A stretch of 64,000 nt of DNA from Saprospiraceae bacterium UBA7328 (GCA_002471345.1 DKPS01000047.1:31023-95022), one strand, 5' to 3'; counted from the first letter of the stretch, positions 34,771-44,236 are shown. A program made the numbers and translations. Notes: generated from the sequence alone by a model not told the origin.

Positions 34771-36120
34771 ATGAATAATTCGACTACTCAGTCTTACGAC
34801 AAAGAAACAGATTACTTGGTCGTAGGTGCGGGTGCAATGGGAATCGCTTTTGCAGATGAAATTTTCACAAGCAGACCTGATCTTCACATGACACTAGTGG
34901 ACCGTCGTGCAAAGGCAGGAGGACATTGGAATAATGCTTATCCTTTTGTAAGGCTTCATCAGCCAGCTGCCTTTTATGGAGTTAATTCTCTAAAGCTTGG
35001 AAATGGGAGTACTGATTTGTCTTCCCAATCGGAACTACTGTCTTACTATGAACAAATAATCAAGAAATTTGAAGAAAGTGGTAGAGTTGAATTTTTAACT
35101 GAGCATGATTATTTGGGCAATGGTCAGGTGACGGATATGCATAATCGCAGTTTAGTTACCTGTTATAAAATCAATAAAAGAGTGGTAGATGCCAGTTATA
35201 TGAATGTGAAGGTGCCTTCTACACATCCACCTAAGTTTACAGTTGATCAAGGCGTCACTCTTGTTCCTTTAAACGATCTCATACACCTACATGATAAATG
35301 GGAAAAATTCTATGTCGTTGGCAGCGGCAAGACAGGAATGGATGCTGTGTTGTATTTAATATCCAAAGGAGTTTCAGATAGAAATATATACTGGATATGC
35401 CCAAATGATGCGTGGCTGTTTAATCGATCTCATCTTCAAGTTGGAACAGTCGGTAAAGAGATATTGGGACATGTGGAATGCGTCAAAAATGCAGTCAAAG
35501 CAGATAATGTATTCTTGAAAATGGAAAAAACAGGTGGCATACTAAGGTTGGACAAATCAATTAGTCCAAAAAAATGGAGATGTGCAACGGTAAGCCCAGA
35601 AGAGTTAAAACTACTAAGAACGGTTAAAAATGTTATTCGTAAAGGAAGGGTGAGTCGTATTACGGAGTCTGAGATACAATTAGAACAAGGAAGTGTTGAC
35701 TATTCCGAGCGAACGTTGTTTGTTGATTGTTCTGCTGACGGATTAGCAAAACGAGAGGCGAAACCAATATTTTCAAATGGGAACATTACTTTGCAATCCA
35801 TACTATTTTGTCAACAGGTTTTTAGCGCAGCGACAATAGCCAAATTGGAGTTAGCCAGTATCACCGATGAAAAACGAAATCATCTTACTCCTGTGCCTCA
35901 TCCAGAATTCAAGGAAGATTGGCCTGGTGCCTTGTCTACAAGTGTAGAAAATTTACTTTGGCTACATCGATATATACCTTTTTGGATGTTTCGATCAAGA
36001 TTGAACTTTATGAGCCACGAACCAATATTAAAATATTTTTATTATGCTGCTAAAGCAACTCTCCTGTCTCCTTCCATAAAAAAAGCAGTGGTTAGAATGA
36101 AGGCTTTACAAGAAGCATAA
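34771..36120 (+). CDS. FAD/NAD(P)-binding monooxygenase-like oxidoreductase
   Basis: 449 residues, cytosolic. The first Rossmann motif DYLVVGAGAMGIAFADEI binds FAD, followed by a GGHWNNAYPFVRLHQPAAFY segment like flavin monooxygenases (GGxW). The second motif, FYVVGSGKTGMDAVLYL, is an NAD(P)H site. This two-dinucleotide layout fits flavin-containing or Baeyer-Villiger-type monooxygenases, although the FMO fingerprint FxGxxxHxxx(Y/F) is not obvious. It lies between two styrene-oxide-isomerase-like genes (37 bp on each side) and may make the epoxide or use the aldehyde. The exact reaction is not deducible. Confidence 0.82.
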   Translation: MNNSTTQSYDKETDYLVVGAGAMGIAFADEIFTSRPDLHMTLVDRRAKAGGHWNNAYPFVRLHQPAAFYGVNSLKLGNGSTDLSSQSELLSYYEQIIKKFEESGRVEFLTEHDYLGNGQVTDMHNRSLVTCYKINKRVVDASYMNVKVPSTHPPKFTVDQGVTLVPLNDLIHLHDKWEKFYVVGSGKTGMDAVLYLISKGVSDRNIYWICPNDAWLFNRSHLQVGTVGKEILGHVECVKNAVKADNVFLKMEKTGGILRLDKSISPKKWRCATVSPEELKLLRTVKNVIRKGRVSRITESEIQLEQGSVDYSERTLFVDCSADGLAKREAKPIFSNGNITLQSILFCQQVFSAATIAKLELASITDEKRNHLTPVPHPEFKEDWPGALSTSVENLLWLHRYIPFWMFRSRLNFMSHEPILKYFYYAAKATLLSPSIKKAVVRMKALQEA

Positions 36121-36157
36121 ATGTCTCGAGAATCAGCAATATAAAATTTCTAAAATC

Positions 36158-36640
36158 ATGTCTATATCTAAAGCACAAAGACGCATTATTCAGCATGGGC
36201 TAGGGGTAATACTTTTTGGCCTTATTGGTGGGTTTTTCCTAGGATGGAATGTAATTGGGAAGATTACTTTTCCACCTTTTCCCATTGAAATTGATTATGC
36301 TATTCCAGGTACTACAGCTGCATGGAGGGCGGTACATACTGGAAGTATTATGAATGGTATTATGGCTTTGGTTTTAGCCGCATTGTTTTCTTGGTGTGAT
36401 CTGAGTAAAACATTAGCAGAGAGGATTTCATGGACAATCATTACGGTGATCTGGGGAAATTCCATATTCTATCTAGCTGCTGTTTTTGCGCCAAATCATG
36501 GATTGTCATGGGGAAGTAATGCAGCAGGAGAGGGAAATATAGCGGGTATTATAGCTTATATCCCTGCTATCATCGCAGCTTATGCATTGATCTATGTGAT
36601 CTATATATTGATGGTAAATGTGAAGAAAGCCACAGAGTAA
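36158..36640 (+). CDS. Styrene-oxide-isomerase-like membrane protein (copy 2)
   Basis: 160 residues, four transmembrane helices. WRAVHTGSIMNGIMAL and WGNSIFYLAAVFAPNHGL match the same family as copy 1. His60, Asn66, Asn101 and Tyr105 keep the same spacing (6, 35 and 4) as in copy 1 and StyC. The two copies differ substantially from each other, so they are not a recent duplication and may form a heteromer or take different substrates. The gene follows the FAD oxidoreductase by 37 bp. Its 3' end converges on the gene at 36654. Confidence 0.82.
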   Translation: MSISKAQRRIIQHGLGVILFGLIGGFFLGWNVIGKITFPPFPIEIDYAIPGTTAAWRAVHTGSIMNGIMALVLAALFSWCDLSKTLAERISWTIITVIWGNSIFYLAAVFAPNHGLSWGSNAAGEGNIAGIIAYIPAIIAAYALIYVIYILMVNVKKATE

Positions 36641-36653
36641 CTCTAAATAGTCA

Positions 36654-37061
36654 TCATCCATCTCTTTCAGCAAAACGGATTAATTCCATTGAGTTCAGTA
36701 TTGTATTTGACTTGAACTTGAGGTTGCGATATTTGTCTAATATAATGAAGCATGGAAATTCTATAATCTGATTTTGATTAATAATCTCTGAACCAATCTG
36801 TGAATCTTTGCGCGCTTTTACATTAATGAATTTCTCATTGAATACTGAACAGACTTCATTTTTATAAAATATTGCGCTTTGAAAAAAATTGGCTTTAGGA
36901 TCATTTTCCTCATATAGAAAAACAAAAATAGACTTGTCTTCTTGTTGCGCTTTGTCGTAGGCATAAGAAAGTGAAGTATTAATAAAATTTATCTTTCTGC
37001 ATTGACTATATGCATTCAAAGAAAACAGGAAAATTATAGTAACTAGAAGACTACTTTTCAT
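36654..37061 (-). CDS. Secreted thioredoxin-fold protein lacking the CxxC motif
   Basis: 135 residues with signal peptide (MKSSLLVTIIFLFSLNAYSQ). The segment SIFVFLYEENDPKANFFQSA, then VCSVFNEKFINVKARKD and IIEFPCFIILDKYRN, has the strand-helix and cis-Pro (FPCF) pattern of thioredoxin_7-type folds. The position of the redox CxxC carries no cysteine pair, so it is probably not a disulfide oxidoreductase. Role unknown. It appears to stand alone. Confidence 0.7.
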   Translation of the reverse strand: MKSSLLVTIIFLFSLNAYSQCRKINFINTSLSYAYDKAQQEDKSIFVFLYEENDPKANFFQSAIFYKNEVCSVFNEKFINVKARKDSQIGSEIINQNQIIEFPCFIILDKYRNLKFKSNTILNSMELIRFAERDG

Positions 37062-37193
37062 GACAATATGACTCTATTTCAAAGATGAGTAGTATTCATA
37101 AAATGTTTTTTACTATTTATAGTAATTAATTGCCTAGGAACAATTGATAATGGCATGAACCTTGAGAAGTTTGCAATCAATTGCAAAATATGA

Positions 37194-37231
37194 ATGCAAA
37201 AGTCAGAATTATTCTATCCTGACTTTTGCAT
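37194..37231 (-). terminator. Strong terminator of the Kazal/barrel/lipoprotein operon
   Basis: ATGCAAAAGTCAG (37194-37206) and CTGACTTTTGCAT (37219-37231) form a perfect 13-bp stem with a 12-nt loop, 15 nt past the stop at 37247. The minus strand continues TCATATTTTG; the plus strand continues TTTC. Confidence 0.8.
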
Positions 37232-37246
37232 TTTCGCTAGAGTATA

Positions 37247-38509
37247 TTAATTACATAAAAGACTTTCATCCACACCAAATGCATTTTGTCTATAGAGTAT
37301 CATCTGTGCACCAGTGGTTTTTGACGTCAATACCATAATGGCGTCAGGTTTTATGCTACTATCCTCAGCACATATTCCTCCATTTTGGGCATATGCAGGA
37401 AGGCCATCTCTTTTTACTATGTTTCCTTCGTAGTATTCTATTGGAAAGCCTTTTGAGGTACGATCTATAGCTATACTGACAGCTCCATTTTCTTGATTGA
37501 TCACACCACTAACAGGATTCGCTTCAAAAAGTGCATTGTTAGGATCTTGATCAGGACATGGAGGCACTCTCAGTTCCCATGATCCTATTTTATCCAAAGT
37601 GTCAAGATTTGTATAGGTAGTCCCTAATGCAGGTGGTGTCATTCCTGGATACAATGTGGATTGTTCTTCATAACACCCCTCATCTTGTTTTACAAGTGAT
37701 GGTAAAAACCATATGCAATAAGCTCGATTATCAGGACTAAACCATGTGTTCACGATATTAGTAGGGGCTGGGATATTGATAGGAGGTATTACAATGTTTG
37801 GTGGAGTAGGAGTGATAAATAAAGACAGATTATTATTGATGAATTCCTGATCAGCCACTCGTACTCTGCTTACTGGAATAAATCCACCACATTGTTCATC
37901 CATGATAAACACTTCGGCATTACCAGCCGCATTATCAGGCAATATAGCAATACGCCCACCGGCTTCTGTAGAATATATGGACTGAAGAGGATCATTTTCA
38001 TCAAGCACTATTTCTCCATTAATTTCTCTTTGTATGAATACATCTCTATTCGCTAAAAAGCTAGCTGGTGAAGTGGAGATTAATATTTGCTCACTTTTTC
38101 CTGCTTTTCTGATACTAGGAGTAATCTCCGCATTAATATTAGCCAAAGGATCACAGACATATGTGACATTCAGTGGAATAAAACCACCACAATCGTTGTC
38201 TACAACATAGAACTTAAAATTGCCTTCGCCTATATCGTCAATTTTCACCAGATAGCCACCTTCAGTAGGAGTGGTATTTACCTTCGTACTTTCATTTATA
38301 GTGACTTCTCCATTCACTAACCTTTCTGTAAAGAGCTCTCTTTCATCCAGAAAATTAGGGAACGAAGTAGTGATCAGAAGAGATCTATCGGCTAAGTCAA
38401 ACCTAGGTTCCACTGTGGCATCCACTCTTGCAAAATTTTCACATTCGGGATTACATGAAAAAAGTACTAGTGCGCCTAGAGTGATGAAAGTTATTATGAA
38501 ATTTTTCAT
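37247..38509 (-). CDS. Lipoprotein with two Ig-like repeats, unknown function
   Basis: 420 residues. Lipobox LFSC after MKNFIITFITLGALV. Two similar ~100-residue beta modules each end in DCGGFIPL or QCGGFIPV and contain GGYLVKIDDIGEG or GGRIAILPDNAAG motifs. A Pro/Ile-rich linker (PTPPNIVIPPINIPAPTN) leads to a C-terminal domain with several Cys pairs (CYEEQS, CPDQDPN). No enzyme motif was found. It is the last gene of a three-gene operon with an outer-membrane barrel and a large secreted protein, 34 bp after the barrel gene, so probably anchored at the outer membrane. Confidence 0.78.
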   Translation of the reverse strand: MKNFIITFITLGALVLFSCNPECENFARVDATVEPRFDLADRSLLITTSFPNFLDERELFTERLVNGEVTINESTKVNTTPTEGGYLVKIDDIGEGNFKFYVVDNDCGGFIPLNVTYVCDPLANINAEITPSIRKAGKSEQILISTSPASFLANRDVFIQREINGEIVLDENDPLQSIYSTEAGGRIAILPDNAAGNAEVFIMDEQCGGFIPVSRVRVADQEFINNNLSLFITPTPPNIVIPPINIPAPTNIVNTWFSPDNRAYCIWFLPSLVKQDEGCYEEQSTLYPGMTPPALGTTYTNLDTLDKIGSWELRVPPCPDQDPNNALFEANPVSGVINQENGAVSIAIDRTSKGFPIEYYEGNIVKRDGLPAYAQNGGICAEDSSIKPDAIMVLTSKTTGAQMILYRQNAFGVDESLLCN

Positions 38510-38543
38510 TTGATTGTTTTATATAGTATTGATACTGTTCAGT

Positions 38544-39536
38544 TTATAATAATATACGACCACTTATAGTGACAAAAGAATAACTATCTCTCACTAGCCT
38601 CTGTCTAAGATTAGTCGTAGAAAGTATGAATGGCATTGAGGCACTTATATTAAAGCTTGTATTAAATGATGGTTGATATTGAATTCCTAAAGTGCCTAAT
38701 AGCTGTTCGTTACTTTTGATCAATGATTTATCAGAGAATGATCCTGATGAAGGAGGCTTAAATGCCAAAGTATAGGTCATCCCTGGATAGATTACGAATT
38801 TGCCTAGTCGTTGTACAATGAAAAAACTTCCAGACGTATTATGCAGCCAATCTTCATTGATGCTCAATGATCCAGGCTGGAATGATGTGCCATTTACTAT
38901 AAAATAGTAATAGGACGTCTGCTGGTCATTTAGACTTACGAAATAGGAAAGATTGACATCAAAGCTATTTCTATCTGCAAGTTTAAAAGCTTCATCATCG
39001 CTGCTATTGCCGAATTCTCCATAAGAATATCCTGCGTTAATAGTAAAAGCTTCTAATCCCTCAAAAGGCATTAATCTGAATCTAACACCCACTTCTCTAA
39101 GACCACTGTAGGTTTTATCAGTACCTCTATTTGCACTCTCTTCATCACTACTGCTAAAGACATCCCATATTGGATCTGTTGCGGCATTTGCTAATCTTCT
39201 CTTTCCATATCTTACTCTAGCTCCTATATCCCATCTGCCTCTTCTAGATAATCCAAAATAGGTCTCCAGATTAGAGTTGAACTCAGTAAGTCTCAGCCGA
39301 TCTTGGACAGGTGACTCTATTACTGATTCGTGTAATGCTATCCATGATGAGAAAAGCGAAGAGTAGAAATTAACTTCTACATTTCCAGATGTAAGCACAG
39401 TAGGGGAAAGCCCACCAATAAATAGAGACTCATCAAGTAATTCTAACCCATCATCATTTTGTCCATATGCTGCTGATAGAAACAATGTAAATAGGGCAAA
39501 TAGAAGTGTATGTTTCAATAATTTAATTTTTAGCAT
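38544..39536 (-). CDS. Outer-membrane beta-barrel protein
   Basis: 330 residues from the ATG at 39536 (the longer frame begins with TTG). Signal peptide ends SAAYGQ. The rest is alternating aromatic/hydrophobic strands with short turns, for example WDIGARVRYGKRRL, AFTINAGYSYGEFG, FDVNLSYFVSL, GKFVIYPGMTYTLAF and SYSFVTISGRILL, typical of a transporter-like or structural barrel of 12 or more strands. No named family was recognised. It is the middle gene of an operon with a secreted Kazal/Ig protein upstream and a lipoprotein downstream, which suggests one surface complex. Confidence 0.78.
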   Translation of the reverse strand: MLKIKLLKHTLLFALFTLFLSAAYGQNDDGLELLDESLFIGGLSPTVLTSGNVEVNFYSSLFSSWIALHESVIESPVQDRLRLTEFNSNLETYFGLSRRGRWDIGARVRYGKRRLANAATDPIWDVFSSSDEESANRGTDKTYSGLREVGVRFRLMPFEGLEAFTINAGYSYGEFGNSSDDEAFKLADRNSFDVNLSYFVSLNDQQTSYYYFIVNGTSFQPGSLSINEDWLHNTSGSFFIVQRLGKFVIYPGMTYTLAFKPPSSGSFSDKSLIKSNEQLLGTLGIQYQPSFNTSFNISASMPFILSTTNLRQRLVRDSYSFVTISGRILL

Positions 39537-39629
39537 TTTATAGTTTTTCAAGAATTCGAAAGGTACTCTTTAAATGGCAAAATAAATGGAGAAGAAATTT
39601 AAATATCTTCTCCATCTTATCATATTTGA

Positions 39630-42600
39630 TTAGTTAGAACTGACAAAGAATTTGGTAGATTTTTCATAGTACTTACCACACTTCGTCTTGTACCTACACT
39701 TGAGATTATACGTCCCTGCTTTTAATCCTCTTAGCATACGTATGTCATCGCTGTTATTAGAGTCAGGTCTATTCCATTCATAAGGAGCATTATTTTCTCT
39801 TCTTACGAATCTGTTATTGATAAACAACTCCATATATTCAATGTCTAGGTGCCTCTCAGCATCGACTCTGACATATATATGATCATCTACACTAAATGTG
39901 CGATTGTTTCTAGGAACTTTAAACCAAGCACCGCTTCTACAGTTGTTGTTACCCCCACCACTACAAGCTCCGCTTCTCCAAGTTTTCACACCTGCCGCTT
40001 CTGCATGGCATTCATTGTTATACGTCACATCATCACATCCGCATACTGGAGCATAATTTTGTGGACAATATTTGTTAACAGGAACACCTTTGCAATCATT
40101 TCCATTTCCATCAAAATGGATCCAGCATTCTTGTTTGAAAGGTTCCGTACGGCATTTTTTCTTTACCCATATGATGACTTTATGTCTACCTGAACCCCAG
40201 TTTCTCATTTTAGAATCTCCAGAACTTTGGCTATTCCACTCATATGGATAACTGGATTCTCTTCTCATTCTGTTAGAATTAGAAACAGACCCTTTATACC
40301 ATTCTACCCATTCTATATCATCTCTATGTTCTGGTTCCATTCTCCATTTCCAGTGACTACCATGATTAAAGTGCTTTTCACAGAGTTCATTCTTATTTTT
40401 CCAAGTCCACTTGCAAGTGTTATGTTGATCAAAATGGATCCAGCATTCTTGTTTGAAAGGTTCCGTACGACATTTTTTCTTTACCCAGATGATGACTTTA
40501 TGTCTACCTGAACCCCAGTTTCTCATTTTGGAATCTCCAGAACTTTGGCTATTCCACTCGTAAGGATAACTGGATTCTCTTCTCATTCTATTAGAGGAAG
40601 AAACAGAGCCCTTATACCATTCTACCCATTCTATATCATCTTTATGTTCTGGTTCCATTCTCCATTTCCAGTGACTTCCGTGGTTAAAGTGCTTTTCACA
40701 GAGTTCATTCTTATTTTTCCAAGTCCACTTGCAAGTATGATTGCGCACCACTCTTATTCTAAATGATTGCTCATGCCAATCACTACAATTTCTTCTTTTG
40801 ATTCTAACTTTACAATTATAGATCCCTTCAGGCCAATGAGTGCGTACAGTAAACCAGTAACGTCCATCATTCCTTTTGTTTACACTACCTATTCTACTAT
40901 TTTCGTCATAAAATTCGACGGTCTCTATTGTGCTATTATCAGATGGTCTGAAGTATACCTTTTCATTGTGCTTGAAAGATTTTTCCCACCAGTCATCTCT
41001 ATTGGTATATTCCCAATATGAGCAGTTTTGTGTATTTCCGCATTCTCCACTTGTCCATGTTTTTACACCAGCAGCTTGTGCAAGGCAGCTGTTAGAATAA
41101 GTCACGTCATTACATCCACATACGGGGTTATAGTTATTGGGACAATTACGACTAGGATCAGTAGTTCCCTGGCATGCATTATCTGAAGAAGAGGAACCGA
41201 TACTTATCGATTTTTCTCTTTCACAATCAGCAGATTGTTGTGCAAAGGAGATTACAGCTTTATATCTATGATTGCCAGAACTTACATTTCTATCATAATA
41301 AGTGAAAGGAGATTGAAAAATTGATCCAATCTGTTGGCCATTCTTAAAGTAATCTACTTTACTTACTTCTTGCAAGAAATCAGATGAAATCGTTAAGGCT
41401 ATATCACCATTAGATAATTCTCCAGCGTCAAAATTATTTATTAGCTCACATGGATCGTTTTGTGACGTATTATCACTTGAAATAGTAGCATCAAGAGTAC
41501 AAGTTTCATTAGTCTGTGCATATGAGAAAGTAGCAGTATATCTATCACTAGATGCAGATCCATTGATATCATTAAATGAAAAAGGAGATTGGAAAATTGA
41601 TCCAATTTGCTGCCCATTTTTAAAATAGTCTACTCTGGTTATTTCTTCCAACAGTTGAGAACTGATGGTCAAATCAACACCTCCACTTGAATTAGAAGTT
41701 GCTTTGAATTCATCTATAAAATTACAATCATCACCATTTTTCACAACATCACCTCCGGAGCCATAGATGGTTATCACATCACTTTGACACACTTCATTGT
41801 TATTGTCGAAGAATATTCTGGCGCCATATTCGTGATCGCCATTATCACCTGCTGATAGAGAGAATGAATGAGAAAAAGCCTGACCACTATTTTTTCCTAT
41901 TATTAATCTGTTATTGTCAGTATCTGTCAAATCATAAAATTCTACCCTGCTTATGGATTTGTTGGATGTGTTCCTTACTTCCAAAGAGATAAATTGTGTA
42001 CCTCCGCTCAGGCCAGACTTGTCTGCCAGGAATTCAATTCCATCGCATGGATCACTAGTAGTTGTACTTTCTGCTACTTTTCCCGTCAGTGTACAGGTCT
42101 CAGAGCTCTGGGCATATGATATTTTAGCTTCATAGTTATTGTCGCTACCATTATTTGTCTGATGATTGTAAGTGAATGGTGAACGATCAGACCAACCTAT
42201 AGAATTGCCATTTGCAAAATACTCTACCTTGGTTATCTCTTGAGGGAAGTTTGTTGATATTGACAATTCTACCATTGCACCAAAGGCACCCATTTTTGAG
42301 GCTAATATAAATTCTGAAGTAATGTTTTCGCATGGGTCTGATGGCTTTTCTACATATACTGATTCTCTCAAAGTACATGTCTCATCAATCTGGGCATAGT
42401 TGATGATTGCTTCGAAGTCTTGATTTCCAAAATTAGTAGGTTGATATTCATATGAAAATGGTGCCTCATCATCTCCACCCAAAGATTCCCCATTTGCTTT
42501 AAATTCTACGAACGTGATTTCTTGAGGTAAAGAGGTATTAATAGTTAAATTCACTTTGCCCCCATTAATTTCCACATTAAAGGTTACATCTATAATAGTA

Positions 42601-43094
42601 CATGGGTCTACAGGAGCTGATGTTTGGACTTCTAATATCTGCAATCTAAAAGTCGATTCTTTGTAACCCTTTATTCCTATATGTATACTGTTTTCTGACC
42701 CTTGAAGGTCATCCAGACTATAAAAAGACTCATCAGGAGTAAGATCCGATTCTTGGCTCTCTCTGATTACTCTTTTGCTGCCGCCATTATCTGCTGATAT
42801 TTGCAGATCAGCATCACCAGATGTTGTAGATACTTTAACTTCATAGGTGACACCTTTAGTCATATATTCTTTAGGATGGTATACAGGAGTTATCCATTCG
42901 CCTTTACCAACTGAATAAGACTGATCCCAAACACTGCTTTTTTCTCCTAATGACTTTTGTCGAGTTTTTCCTTTTTCAGGAGCGATAGTAAAATTAGAGG
43001 AAGTCATATTAGTTCCCATCGACTCTTTTTTCTGGGCATTTAGATTAATGCTTAAAAAGAAGATGGAGATAAAAAGTAAAATTGATTGTTTCAT
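39630..43094 (-). CDS. Large secreted repeat protein with Ig-like modules, two Kazal domains and a tandem Trp-rich repeat
   Basis: 1154 residues from the ATG at 43094 (MKQSILLFISIFFLSINLNAQ). An N-terminal PPC-like domain (GVTYEVKVSTTSGDADLQIS) is followed by five or so Ig-like modules opening with DPC and containing EITKVEYFANGNSIG-type strands. Two Kazal-type domains (CPNNYNPVCGCNDVTYSNSC and CPQNYAPVCGCDDVTYNNEC) flank a tandem pair of ~106-residue Trp-rich modules (CKWTWKNKNELCEKHF). There is no recognisable T9SS sorting domain. Kazal domains inhibit serine proteases, so it may protect surface proteins or bind host or prey proteases. First gene of the operon. Confidence 0.85.
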   Translation of the reverse strand: MKQSILLFISIFFLSINLNAQKKESMGTNMTSSNFTIAPEKGKTRQKSLGEKSSVWDQSYSVGKGEWITPVYHPKEYMTKGVTYEVKVSTTSGDADLQISADNGGSKRVIRESQESDLTPDESFYSLDDLQGSENSIHIGIKGYKESTFRLQILEVQTSAPVDPCTIIDVTFNVEINGGKVNLTINTSLPQEITFVEFKANGESLGGDDEAPFSYEYQPTNFGNQDFEAIINYAQIDETCTLRESVYVEKPSDPCENITSEFILASKMGAFGAMVELSISTNFPQEITKVEYFANGNSIGWSDRSPFTYNHQTNNGSDNNYEAKISYAQSSETCTLTGKVAESTTTSDPCDGIEFLADKSGLSGGTQFISLEVRNTSNKSISRVEFYDLTDTDNNRLIIGKNSGQAFSHSFSLSAGDNGDHEYGARIFFDNNNEVCQSDVITIYGSGGDVVKNGDDCNFIDEFKATSNSSGGVDLTISSQLLEEITRVDYFKNGQQIGSIFQSPFSFNDINGSASSDRYTATFSYAQTNETCTLDATISSDNTSQNDPCELINNFDAGELSNGDIALTISSDFLQEVSKVDYFKNGQQIGSIFQSPFTYYDRNVSSGNHRYKAVISFAQQSADCEREKSISIGSSSSDNACQGTTDPSRNCPNNYNPVCGCNDVTYSNSCLAQAAGVKTWTSGECGNTQNCSYWEYTNRDDWWEKSFKHNEKVYFRPSDNSTIETVEFYDENSRIGSVNKRNDGRYWFTVRTHWPEGIYNCKVRIKRRNCSDWHEQSFRIRVVRNHTCKWTWKNKNELCEKHFNHGSHWKWRMEPEHKDDIEWVEWYKGSVSSSNRMRRESSYPYEWNSQSSGDSKMRNWGSGRHKVIIWVKKKCRTEPFKQECWIHFDQHNTCKWTWKNKNELCEKHFNHGSHWKWRMEPEHRDDIEWVEWYKGSVSNSNRMRRESSYPYEWNSQSSGDSKMRNWGSGRHKVIIWVKKKCRTEPFKQECWIHFDGNGNDCKGVPVNKYCPQNYAPVCGCDDVTYNNECHAEAAGVKTWRSGACSGGGNNNCRSGAWFKVPRNNRTFSVDDHIYVRVDAERHLDIEYMELFINNRFVRRENNAPYEWNRPDSNNSDDIRMLRGLKAGTYNLKCRYKTKCGKYYEKSTKFFVSSN
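40111..40737 (-). repeat. Nearly identical 318-bp tandem duplication inside the Kazal protein
   Basis: The unit beginning TCAAAATGGATCCAG at 40111 recurs at 40429, a period of 318 bp (106 codons). The copies differ at only a few scattered bases and two or so residues (K/R, S/N). It is a recent in-frame duplication and a likely site of copy-number variation. Confidence 0.9.
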
Positions 43095-43491
43095 GATTTT
43101 CAATTTTTAAAAGAGGTTTTCTAATCGTTGGATCAAATTTTATATTTCATCCGCTTTTCTCCTCTACGATCAGTGGTAAATAGAATTACTAGAAATAGTA
43201 GAATGATTGTCAATATACTCAACTAGGTTAGAGTTTCGGCAACAAGCCCTCTTTTTTATTATTAACTGTTTCTATTGTTTGAGATTTAATTAAGGGAATA
43301 TAATATATGCATTATATGTATAAAATATTCTCTAATATGGTATTATACATTATTATAAATATAATATGATATATAAAATATAAGGAAAGCTTGATTATTT
43401 GTCTTTGATTCATGTTGATGTTTGGATTATGTTGGTCTTCTAAGTACAAATTAGCCTATAAAGAAGCTGATTTGAGACCAAATTAAACACC
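43095..43491. other. Very AT-rich divergent intergenic region
   Basis: It separates the Kazal operon (minus) from the P-domain gene (plus). The block 43285-43383 is nearly pure A/T: in 43321-43380 I count six G or C bases of 60, with many TATA and ATATAT steps. It probably holds both promoters; it may also bind a nucleoid protein. No ORF. Confidence 0.5.
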
Positions 43492-44094
43492 ATGAATTAT
43501 AGATTGTCTTTCTTAAATCCATTTATTTCCCATTTCATTATCGTTTTTGTCACATGTTCTTTTTTATATTCAGAAGTACATGCCCAAAAGCTCGTAAGTT
43601 CTCAAGATGGAGAACATAAAAGCAGTCTAGTCTTTGAGCCTATCATGCCGATAGTGACTAATGAAATTCAACTCAACGGGGAAGGAACAATAAATGATCA
43701 GACATTAATACGTGTCTGTGTAGATATCTCCCATCCATATTCAGAAGACCTAGAAATGTATCTACTATCACCTCATGGTCAGAAAGTGGAATTGTCCACT
43801 CATAATGGAAGCAGTAAAGCCTTTTATAATAATACTTGTTATTCTACACATGCTGAAATGAGTATTACTAGAGCTATTACACCTGTAGAATATGAATATT
43901 TACCTGAAGGGAAATTTTCAGATTTTATTGGTAGTGCAATAGCTGGAAAATGGACTTTATCAGTATCAGATTATATTTTGGAAGATGATGGAAAGTTGAA
44001 TTCATGGTCTCTTGAAGTTTCTAATAACATACTTTCTAGAGAGTGGCGTACAATGTCAAAAAGCCCTTCTAGTTTGATTATTGCGAAGAATTGA
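43492..44094 (+). CDS. Secreted protein with proprotein convertase P-domain
   Basis: 200 residues. A signal segment (FIIVFVTCSFLYSEVHAQ) is followed by one P-domain at ~50-185: CVDISHPYSEDLEMYLLSPH, VELSTHNGSSKAFYNNTCY, FSDFIGSAIAGKWTLSVSDY and a closing LNSWSLEV strand. P-domains usually sit after subtilisin or other proteases; here it is alone, as a stand-alone secreted module. The C-terminal ~20 residues (SREWRTMSKSPSS) carry no sorting signal. Function unknown. Confidence 0.85.
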   Translation: MNYRLSFLNPFISHFIIVFVTCSFLYSEVHAQKLVSSQDGEHKSSLVFEPIMPIVTNEIQLNGEGTINDQTLIRVCVDISHPYSEDLEMYLLSPHGQKVELSTHNGSSKAFYNNTCYSTHAEMSITRAITPVEYEYLPEGKFSDFIGSAIAGKWTLSVSDYILEDDGKLNSWSLEVSNNILSREWRTMSKSPSSLIIAKN

Positions 44095-44097
44095 AAA

Positions 44098-44140
44098 GTA
44101 CAGATTGTCAAACAATTTGATCAAAGGATACAATTTGTAC
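44098..44140 (+). other. Stem-loop just after the P-domain gene
   Basis: GTACAGATTGT (44098-44108) pairs over 11 bp, with one wobble, with ACAATTTGTAC (44130-44140) around a 21-nt loop, 4 nt after the stop codon. There is no T-run, so it is a weak terminator candidate or an mRNA 3' stability element. Confidence 0.35.
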
Positions 44141-44236
44141 GTGTGACTTGCAGAGTATGTGTATCACTTAGGAAAGCTAATAATATTGCAGCAGAGAAAG
44201 TCAGTATAATCGTAATTTGACCGAAATTCTGATTTA

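Noticed and set aside
40227..40766. Plus-strand frames of 73-94 codons with similar sequences
   Set aside because: They repeat only because they are antisense to the 318-bp duplication.
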